DNA of 36,306 nucleotides from contig JAJRUG010000105.1 in the NCBI GenBank assembly GCA_024277915.1, forward strand, positions 1 through 36,306. Reading direction: 5' to 3'. Position numbers and translations under genes: made by a program. Positions 30,463-36,306 of the stretch are shown here, piece by piece. The notes beneath the pieces were generated by a model. The model was not told the DNA's origin, made no database searches, and saw only the letters and a list, made by a program, of their open reading frames with translations. Within the stretch, counting starts at the first letter, position 1, and each line of letters opens with the position of its first letter. The stretch is from Gammaproteobacteria bacterium (GTDB taxonomy: Bacteria; Pseudomonadota; Gammaproteobacteria; Steroidobacterales; GCA-2729495).

Positions 30463-33318
30463 CTATGGGATCGCTGTCTCGAATTCCTGACGAAGGTCAG
30501 CGATACGGGGATTGCCTATACCAAATGCAGCAACAAGATCGATAATTGCATTGTCGAACAATGACTGAGCCGTCTCGGAGTCCCGCAATGCGCGCAAGGC
30601 CGCCGCGTATTCAGCAGTTGCGAGCGCCGGCCCCCAGGTATCTGGGGGGGATACTGTCAGTCCGATGTCATGAGCCCGCCGGGCGATTGACAGCGCACGT
30701 TCGGGATCACCCGCACGTCGATAGTGCTTCGACATAGCGATCAGCGTCGGCAGTAAACTAACACTGGTGGTGCTTGCGAATGATTCACGTGCACGCAACG
30801 ATGTTTCAAATAATCGCATCGCTTCGTTGTAGCGGCCCTGCCGGCTCAGGCTTCGCGCCACTGCTCGTTGCAGGCCCGGTATCGTTCCGCGCCCCAGCAT
30901 ATCCGGTGCCGACAAGGCCTGCAGTGCGACTGCCTCGGCTACTTCGTAGTTGCCGGCTGCAATGTGTGCCATGGCCATTTGCAGTCGAATCGAACCGGCC
31001 CGGCTGCCCGGGTCTTCACCTTTTATTGCCGTCATCGCAAGTGCCTGCCCGAATAGTTGAAGGGCATCGCTATAGTTGCCCGTGACGAGATTCCACCGGC
31101 CAAGGTTCTGCAATGCCTTTGCATGGCGAAGCGAATTGATACCGTAAACACGAAGCGTTTTCTGCAGATGCTCCTCATATGCGGCCAACGACTCATCGAA
31201 CTGTCCGAGGTACAACAAGATCGAACCCTTGCTGCCGGCGATCCATGTGGTATTCACGGATTCGGCAGGCCAGATTTCGTTCATCGACTCGTATGCCTCG
31301 CCAATATTTTTTTTCGCTTCGGTATAGTTTCCTTGTCTGATCTGGATCAGCCCGAGGTTGCCGATGCGGGTGAGCGTATTGGGATCCTTGTCGCCCATTA
31401 ACAGCCGCGACGCCGCGACGGCCTTGCGATTGATGGTCTCCGCCTCATCAGCGCGCCCGGCATCGTTGAGTGCAATGGCCAAATTGCCGTAAATGTCGAT
31501 TGCATCTTCGTCACCAGTTTCCCCGAGCTTTTCCTTCATCGCCGCGGCTTGCTGGAGCGCCTCCACAGCTTCGACAAGGAGGCCGCTCATTCTGAGCACC
31601 TCACCCAGGCGCGACAATGCGTAGGCGACGCTCCCGTGTTCAGGGCCATAAGCCTCGATGAGCAGAGCAACAGATTGACGGAGCTGCCGCTCGGCTTCCC
31701 CGAGATGACCCGTGAGGCGCGCACTCTCGCTGAATGCGCGCAGAGTATTACCGATCGCAGCAGCATCGTGTGGCAGCTGGTTTTGACGAATATCAAGCGC
31801 CCGCTGCATCAGCTCGCCCAGCTTCTCGATGTCGCCAATGTATTGATAGCTGGTACCCATGATCTCGAGCAGCCGGGCTTGAACCTGTGGCTGATCATCG
31901 AGGGAACCGATATCTACGACCCCTGCAGCGAGAAGATCATCTGCCGTAATAGCCTCGCCCCGCGTGCGCAGTGTCGATGCACTGTAAAACAATTCACCGA
32001 GAAATTTGACGACCTGCTCGGACTGCAAAGCAGCAACCTGCGCTTTATCGCGTTGCTGTACGACCTGCATGACTGAGGTGATGAGAATAGCCGCTACGAT
32101 CAGGCTGATGAACACGCCAGCGCGATACCGGCGCAGAAACCGTGTTGATCGATAGGCAAAACTTGCGGGGCGAGCGGTGACCGGGCGAAATGTCAGCACG
32201 TTCTCAATATCATCAGACAACGCGAGTGCCGATGAGTAGCGGCGTTCGGGTTCCTTGCGCAGTGCCTTCAGCACGACGTTGTCAATGTCACCTCTCAAAC
32301 GTCGTCTGAGTCGAATGGCGGATGTTTTTCTGGCGGCACTGATCGCGTCAATAGAATCGTTACCGCTGACCCGTGCGGGTAAACCCAGAGCGTCACTCGG
32401 CCGGCTGGGGATTTCAGTCTGGATTGCACGTGCAAGGTCCGTGCTCATGGCTTTTGGTGTGTAGGGCATGCGACCACAAAGTATTTTGTATAGCAGCACG
32501 CCCAAAGAATAAACATCAGTTGCCGTCGAGACCGGTTCTGCGCGAACCTGTTCAGGGCTGGCGTATTCGGGTGTCATCATACCGGCACCTTCACGCGTGA
32601 CGGCGACAGGGTTTTGTGCAGCACCGTCATCAAGCAGTTTGGCAATGCCGAAGTCGAGCAGTTTCGGCTCGCCATCCTCCGTCACAAGGATGTTAGAAGG
32701 CTTGATATCGCGGTGGACAATCAGCTTGCGGTGGGCATAGTCGACGGCGTTGCAAATTTTCTGATAAAGCTGCAAGCGATCCTGAACCGAGAGTTGCCGG
32801 GTATCGCAATACTGGTCAATCGGCTGGCCATCGACATACTCCATCACCAGGTAGGGAACCCCGTTGACGGTTTCCCCGCCATCCAATAGTCGGGCAATAT
32901 TCGGATGATCCAGATCGGCGAGGATTTGCCGCTCCTGTCGGAAGCGCTCGATCAGGTCCGGGGTTGCGCCCATCCAGCCGAGGGTTTTGATGGCAACCTG
33001 CCGTTCAAATTCCTGATCTGCCCGCTCGGCCAGAAAGACCTGGCCCATGCCGCCACGAGCAATGACACCCAGTAACAGATAAGGACCGATTCGTTCACCT
33101 TCGCTGAGATGGTCGGCGTATTCTGCGGCGGCGGTTTCAATCACCCGGTCTATTCCGGAAGCGGCTTTGTCGGGGACCCCAAGCAGTGCTTCGACTTCGC
33201 GCCTTAATTCAATGTCTGCACCACAAGCCTCGACAAGACATTGCTCGCGCGCCGCTTCATCAAGCCCACGTGCCTGATGATACAAAGCTGATATTTTCTT
33301 CCACCGTTCCGGATCCAT
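30463..33318 (-). CDS. Membrane-anchored Hanks-type Ser/Thr protein kinase with C-terminal TPR repeats
   Basis: The 951-residue protein has a short N-terminal helical module (WKKISALYHQARGLDEAAREQCLVEACG), common in this kinase subgroup. The complete kinase domain spans about residues 80-365: glycine loop ARGGMG (87-92), catalytic Lys111 in VAIK, HRDIKPSN from 202, DFG at 222-224 and PEYASPEQ after the activation segment. All catalytic residues are present. One transmembrane helix (GVFISLIVAAILITSVMQVV, about 401-420) follows. The remaining 500 or so residues are TPR repeats (for example AYALSRLGEVLRMSGLLVEAVEALQQAA). With the kinase in the cytosol, the TPRs should face the periplasm. It starts 19 nt after the sigma-factor gene and is probably co-transcribed with it. 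Confidence 0.93.
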   Translation of the reverse strand: MDPERWKKISALYHQARGLDEAAREQCLVEACGADIELRREVEALLGVPDKAASGIDRVIETAAAEYADHLSEGERIGPYLLLGVIARGGMGQVFLAERADQEFERQVAIKTLGWMGATPDLIERFRQERQILADLDHPNIARLLDGGETVNGVPYLVMEYVDGQPIDQYCDTRQLSVQDRLQLYQKICNAVDYAHRKLIVHRDIKPSNILVTEDGEPKLLDFGIAKLLDDGAAQNPVAVTREGAGMMTPEYASPEQVRAEPVSTATDVYSLGVLLYKILCGRMPYTPKAMSTDLARAIQTEIPSRPSDALGLPARVSGNDSIDAISAARKTSAIRLRRRLRGDIDNVVLKALRKEPERRYSSALALSDDIENVLTFRPVTARPASFAYRSTRFLRRYRAGVFISLIVAAILITSVMQVVQQRDKAQVAALQSEQVVKFLGELFYSASTLRTRGEAITADDLLAAGVVDIGSLDDQPQVQARLLEIMGTSYQYIGDIEKLGELMQRALDIRQNQLPHDAAAIGNTLRAFSESARLTGHLGEAERQLRQSVALLIEAYGPEHGSVAYALSRLGEVLRMSGLLVEAVEALQQAAAMKEKLGETGDEDAIDIYGNLAIALNDAGRADEAETINRKAVAASRLLMGDKDPNTLTRIGNLGLIQIRQGNYTEAKKNIGEAYESMNEIWPAESVNTTWIAGSKGSILLYLGQFDESLAAYEEHLQKTLRVYGINSLRHAKALQNLGRWNLVTGNYSDALQLFGQALAMTAIKGEDPGSRAGSIRLQMAMAHIAAGNYEVAEAVALQALSAPDMLGRGTIPGLQRAVARSLSRQGRYNEAMRLFETSLRARESFASTTSVSLLPTLIAMSKHYRRAGDPERALSIARRAHDIGLTVSPPDTWGPALATAEYAAALRALRDSETAQSLFDNAIIDLVAAFGIGNPRIADLRQEFETAIP

Positions 33319-33337
33319 GGTGTGCGATTTGCGTACT

Positions 33338-33889
33338 CTACTTAAGTTCGTTGTACAACCAGGCGCGTGCCAGCTTCATCTCTTTGTTCAGAGTCACACG
33401 CGAAATATCGAGCACTGCTGCGGCCTCGGTTGTTGTCAGGCCGCCGAAATAAACAAGTTCAATGCTTCTGGCTAGTCTTGCGTCAAATGCAGCCAGTTTG
33501 TTAAGTGCTTCATCCAGATCGACCAGATTTGAATCCACGGCAATGGACGGCAATGCGGATTCATCCAGAGATATCGGCTTTTGTCCGGCACCGCGTTTCA
33601 GCCGTTTCCGGCTCCGAGCGTGATCGACCAGAATGCGGCGCATGGCCCGGGATGCCAGGGCCAGAAAATGGGCGCGATCCTGAAATTCGAGTTCCATATC
33701 GACCAGGCGCAGATACGCCTCATTCACCAGCGCTGTGGGTTGCAGGGTGTGGCCGGCGTTTTCCCTGAACATATGCTGTTTTGCCAGACGTCTCAGCTCG
33801 GCGTGCAGAAACGGCATGATCTGTTCGAGCGCCGTCTGGTCGCCATTCTGCCATGCATGCAGGAGTTCGGTGATTTGTCCTTTGGACAT
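33338..33889 (-). CDS. ECF-like RNA polymerase sigma factor paired with a Ser/Thr kinase
   Basis: The 183-residue protein belongs to the ECF-like subgroup often found beside Ser/Thr kinases (Sigma70_ECF / ECF43-like, named from memory). Region 2 contains HTLQPTALVNEAYLRLVDM, then FLALASRAMRRILVDHARSRKRLKRG. Region 4 has LAAFDARLARSIELVYFGGLTTTEAAAVLDIS followed by LARAWLYNEL, a helix-turn-helix. No anti-sigma gene is adjacent; the co-oriented kinase gene takes that place. In related pairs (EcfP-PknT of Vibrio parahaemolyticus) the kinase activates the sigma factor by phosphorylating a threonine in region 2. Thr48 and Thr52 here are candidates by inference only. No clear ribosome-binding site precedes the ATG. 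Confidence 0.9.
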   Translation of the reverse strand: MSKGQITELLHAWQNGDQTALEQIMPFLHAELRRLAKQHMFRENAGHTLQPTALVNEAYLRLVDMELEFQDRAHFLALASRAMRRILVDHARSRKRLKRGAGQKPISLDESALPSIAVDSNLVDLDEALNKLAAFDARLARSIELVYFGGLTTTEAAAVLDISRVTLNKEMKLARAWLYNELK

Positions 33890-33892
33890 AAT

Positions 33893-33920
33893 ATTTTATC
33901 TGCACTTTAAATTTTCTCAA
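33893..33920 (-). promoter_or_regulatory. Possible housekeeping promoter for the sigma factor/kinase genes
   Basis: On the minus strand TTGAGA (33920-33915) and TAAAAT (33898-33893) are spaced by 16 nt and each match the sigma-70 consensus at 5 of 6 positions. Transcription would begin at or next to the ATG, giving a leaderless message, which fits the missing ribosome-binding site. The region is AT-rich, so a chance match is possible. Confidence 0.35.
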
Positions 33921-33999
33921 TTCTAACAGTCGCTTGCGTTGTACGCAGCACTGGTGGTTTACAGATTTTCCCGTGCTATCGCATATATCTCCGCAACCA

Positions 34000-34013
34000 C
34001 CCGGAATTTCGGG
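34000..34013. promoter_or_regulatory. Short palindrome upstream of the lipoprotein gene
   Basis: CCCGGAATTTCGGG is a 14-bp palindrome with one imperfect pair, 30 bp upstream of the lipoprotein ATG. It could be an operator. GGAATTT within it also resembles an ECF -35 element (GGAACTT-type), but no matching -10 is clear. Confidence 0.25.
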
Positions 34014-34043
34014 CATTAGATCAATTCCACGGGGGGAACGATA

Positions 34044-36306
34044 ATGGTGCAGTCGTCTAAATCTTCGGTTTCGATATTGGTTATTTTACTGGTCACATTA
34101 CTCTCTGCTTGTGGTGGTGGAGGTAGCGGCGGCACGCCCCCGCCCCAACCCCCGGCGAACAGCGCCCCCACTGCCAGCAATGTCAGTATCACCGATGACA
34201 ATGCGGGTACTGCCGTGGTCGGTGATGGTCTGACCGGCAGTTACAGCTACGCCGATGCAGAGAGCGATACTGAAGGCACCAGCACCTTCCGTTGGTTGCG
34301 TGATGGTGCGGCGATCAATGGTGCAACAGTGATGACTTATATCCTGGTATCCGCCGATACGGGCACAGAAATTACCTTTGAAGTGACACCGGTAGCGGCA
34401 GCGGGTACGACGACGGGCAGTGCGGTGACCTCGGGTGGTATCACGGTATTGAATGTAGATCTGGCGAGCTTGAGCGTGACGGGCGCGGAACTGGAGCAGG
34501 CATTTGATGCGGCCCTAACGAGTTATACGGCGGTGGTTGGATTTCTGATCGATGCGGTGCTGGTGGATGCTACCGCGGCGGCGGGCAGTGCCACCATCGA
34601 GATCAATGGAGCGGCATTGCCGGGCGGCGGACTGAACATCGAGCTGGCCGAAGGCGACAACGTGATCACCATTACGGTGAGCAATGGTTCGGGTATGCGT
34701 GACTATACGCTCACGGTCACGCGGCAAACGGCAGGGGCCTTTGCCCAGGATGCCTATCTGAAGGCCTCCAATGTCGAGGCTGATGATGAGTTTGGCCGGT
34801 CCGTGGCGCTGTCGGGCGACACACTGGCGGTCGGGGCGCTTGGCGAAGACAGCGATGGCAGCGGCGAGACGGACAACAGTGCCACTAATGCGGGCGCGGT
34901 GTATGTGTTCACGCGCGATGGTGCGGGGGTGTGGACGCAGGAAGCGTACCTGAAAGCCTCCAATGCCCAGGCTGGTGATAATTTTGGCCAGTCCGTGGCG
35001 CTGTCGGGCGACACGCTGGCGGTCGGGGCGTTTGGCGAAGACAGCGATGGCAGCGGCGAGGCGGACAATAGCGCCAGTGCTGCGGGCGCGGTGTATGTGT
35101 TCAGCCGCGATGATGCGGGGGTGTGGACGCAGGAGGCGTACCTGAAGGCCTCCAATGCCGAGGCTGCTGATTTTTTTGGTAGCTCCGTGGCGCTGTCGGG
35201 CGACACGCTGGTGGTCGGGGCGCATTTCGAAGACAGCGATGGCAGCGGCGAGGCGGACAACAGCGCATCACTTGCTGGCGCGGTGTATGTGTTCAGCCGC
35301 GATGGTGCGGGGGTGTGGGCGCAGGATGCGTACCTGAAGGCCTCTAATGCCGGGGCTGATGATCGATTTGGCCGGTCCGTGGCGCTGTCGGGCGACACGC
35401 TGGCGGTCGGAGCGGAACGCGAATCCAGCGATGGCAGCAGCGAGGCGGACAACAGTGCATCATTTGCGGGCGCGGTGTATGTGTTCAGCCGCGATGGTGC
35501 GGGGACGTGGACGGAGGATGCGTACCTGAAAGCCACCAATGCCGAGGTTGCTGATTTTTTTGGCGCCTCCGTGGCGTTGTCGGACGACACGCTGGCGGTC
35601 GGGGCGTTTCGCGAATCCAGCGATGGCAGCGGCGAGGCGGACAACAGCGCATCACTTGCTGGCGCGGTGTATGTGTTCAGCCGCGATGGTGCGGGGGTGT
35701 GGACGCAGGATGCGTACTTGAAGGCCGCCAATGCCGGGGCCAGTGATTTTTTTGGCTGGTCCGTGGCGCTGTCGGGCGACACGCTGGCGGTCGGGGCGCA
35801 TGCTGAATCCAGCGATGGCAGCGGCGAGGCGGATAACAGTGCCAGTGGTGCCGGCGCGGTATATGTGTTCACGCGCGATGGTGCGGGGGTGTGGACGCAG
35901 GCTGCGTACCTGAAGGCCACCAATGTCGAGGCTGATGATACTTTTGGCACCTCCGTGGTGCTGTCGGGCGACACGCTGGCGGTCGGGGCGAATTTCGAAG
36001 ACAGCGATGGCAGCAGCGAGGCGGACAACAGCGCCAGTGCTGCAGGCGCGGTGTATCTTTTTGGCGGCCTGCCGACGCGTAATGCCGAGCTGAGTTCAAT
36101 ATCACTCGACGGAGTTGATCTGGACCAGATCTTTCAGCCGGCCCAGCCCGATTACTCGGCGAGTGTCGGGTTCCTGGGTACCTCAGTGCAGTTGAATGTG
36201 CCGGGTGAGGATCCGAATGCGACGGTGCGGGTGAATGGTGAGTTGGTCGGTGCCGGCGGCATCGATGTGTCATTGGTGGAGGGGTCAAACGAGATCACCA
36301 TAGAGG
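34044..36306 (+). CDS. Lipoprotein with Ig-like, cadherin-like and seven FG-GAP repeats (3' end outside window)
   Basis: The frame is open from ATG 34044 (after GGGGGGAA at 34031-34038) to the window end, 754 codons. The N-terminus is a lipoprotein signal with lipobox LLSAC, Cys23. After a Gly/Pro linker comes an Ig-like domain (about 35-130, with STFRWLRDGAAINGAT) and then a cadherin-like beta-sandwich (about 137-229, LASLSVTGAEL...YTLTVTRQ). From residue 237 there are seven repeats of 64 residues, each AYLKAxNxxxxDxFGxSVALSGDTLAVGA followed by an acidic loop (EDSDGSGEADNS type) and GAVYVF. A second cadherin-like domain starts near residue 681. Seven FG-GAP units would close one integrin-alpha-like seven-bladed propeller with calcium-binding-type loops. 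It is divergent from the sigma factor/kinase pair. Its function is unknown; a surface adhesin or ligand-binding role is likely. Confidence 0.88.
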   Translation, partial: MVQSSKSSVSILVILLVTLLSACGGGGSGGTPPPQPPANSAPTASNVSITDDNAGTAVVGDGLTGSYSYADAESDTEGTSTFRWLRDGAAINGATVMTYILVSADTGTEITFEVTPVAAAGTTTGSAVTSGGITVLNVDLASLSVTGAELEQAFDAALTSYTAVVGFLIDAVLVDATAAAGSATIEINGAALPGGGLNIELAEGDNVITITVSNGSGMRDYTLTVTRQTAGAFAQDAYLKASNVEADDEFGRSVALSGDTLAVGALGEDSDGSGETDNSATNAGAVYVFTRDGAGVWTQEAYLKASNAQAGDNFGQSVALSGDTLAVGAFGEDSDGSGEADNSASAAGAVYVFSRDDAGVWTQEAYLKASNAEAADFFGSSVALSGDTLVVGAHFEDSDGSGEADNSASLAGAVYVFSRDGAGVWAQDAYLKASNAGADDRFGRSVALSGDTLAVGAERESSDGSSEADNSASFAGAVYVFSRDGAGTWTEDAYLKATNAEVADFFGASVALSDDTLAVGAFRESSDGSGEADNSASLAGAVYVFSRDGAGVWTQDAYLKAANAGASDFFGWSVALSGDTLAVGAHAESSDGSGEADNSASGAGAVYVFTRDGAGVWTQAAYLKATNVEADDTFGTSVVLSGDTLAVGANFEDSDGSSEADNSASAAGAVYLFGGLPTRNAELSSISLDGVDLDQIFQPAQPDYSASVGFLGTSVQLNVPGEDPNATVRVNGELVGAGGIDVSLVEGSNEITIE
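34752..36062 (+). repeat. Seven tandem 192-bp repeats encoding FG-GAP blades
   Basis: Units begin at 34752, 34944, 35136, 35328, 35520, 35712 and 35904; the last is shortened and ends in VYLF. The period is exactly 192 bp (64 codons) with no phase slips. Units are very similar at the DNA level, with the core encoding SVALSGDTLAVGA nearly identical in all. An 85-nt block is identical between unit 3 (35234-35318) and unit 5 (35618-35702). The region is visibly richer in G and C than the flagellar genes. Confidence 0.95.

Noticed and set aside
31549-32076. Plus-strand open frame antisense to the kinase TPR region (175 codons)
   Set aside because: No domain features; the minus-strand kinase frame is continuous and conserved in motif order.
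34515-35225. Second minus-strand open frame (236 codons) over the same array
   Set aside because: Same cause; the translation is an Arg/His/Ala-rich repeat with no recognisable domain and lies antisense to the lipoprotein gene.
34771-35913. Series of six plus-strand 60-codon frames spaced by 192 bp
   Set aside because: Out-of-frame readings of each FG-GAP unit, Arg-rich, with no ribosome-binding sites.
34754-36028. Long minus-strand open frame (424 codons) across the repeat array
   Set aside because: It is a mirror of the 192-bp repeats: a period divisible by three and GC-rich codons keep several frames open. The plus-strand frame has a lipoprotein signal, a ribosome-binding site and recognisable domains.
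34752-36062. Possible CRISPR-like array because of regular spacing
   Set aside because: The repeat unit is 192 bp and coding, with no short repeat plus variable spacer structure.

Overview
This window is almost entirely a polar-type flagellar gene cluster of a Gammaproteobacterium, followed by a short accessory region with a signalling module. The evidence for that class is gene order and regulation. A FlrB/FlrC-type two-component pair sits between the filament and basal-body genes, fliEFGHIJKLMNOPQR follows it, sigma-54 (TGGCAC-N5-TTGC) and sigma-28 (TAAA-N15/16-GCCGATA) promoters head the operons, and flgA-flgM-flgN are divergent from flgBCDEFGHIJKL. This resembles Pseudomonas and Vibrio rather than the enteric flhDC layout. 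The genus cannot be named from the sequence; a marine or sediment lineage would fit, but that is a guess.

Layout. (1) 1-11252, minus strand: fliE, F, G, H, I, J, K, L, M, N, O, P, Q and the 5' part of fliR (cut by the window start). These encode the MS ring, switch, export ATPase complex and export gate. Genes are mostly overlapping or nearly so, but fliK and fliL each have their own sigma-54 promoter, and a striking 27-bp perfect inverted repeat lies between fliJ and fliK. (2) 11249-13845, minus: flrC (sigma-54 activator) and flrB (histidine kinase), with a sigma-54 promoter upstream. (3) 13991-18634, minus: an atypical PilZ-family protein, fliT, fliS, fliD, a short FlaG-like ORF and flagellin fliC. 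The fliC gene has a sigma-28 promoter, a CRP-like site and a strong terminator. (4) 18865-28560, minus: flgL, K, J, I, H, G, F, E, D, C, B (rod, rings, hook, hook-filament junction). (5) 28561-28854: divergent regulatory region with a sigma-54 promoter for flgB, a weaker one for flgA and two near-palindromes. (6) 28855-30415, plus: flgA, flgM (anti-sigma-28, with its own sigma-28 promoter) and flgN. (7) 30463-33889, minus: a membrane Ser/Thr kinase with C-terminal TPRs and, just upstream of it, an ECF-like sigma factor. (8) 34044 to the window end, plus: a lipoprotein with an Ig-like domain, a cadherin-like domain, exactly seven 64-residue FG-GAP repeats and a second cadherin-like domain, still open at the window end.

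How it fits together. The promoter set suggests the usual cascade. A FlrA/FleQ-like master activator, not encoded here, would act at the boxes upstream of fliL and flrBC. FlrBC would drive the hook/basal-body sigma-54 promoters. Once the hook is finished and FlgM is exported, sigma-28 would fire fliC and flgM. Points that differ from the textbook cluster are the missing flrA at its usual place, a PilZ-type gene in that interval, a FlgJ without its muramidase domain and an apparently decayed flaG. The most interesting accessory element is the sigma factor / TPR-kinase / seven-blade lipoprotein neighbourhood, which may be a phosphorylation-activated surface-protein system.
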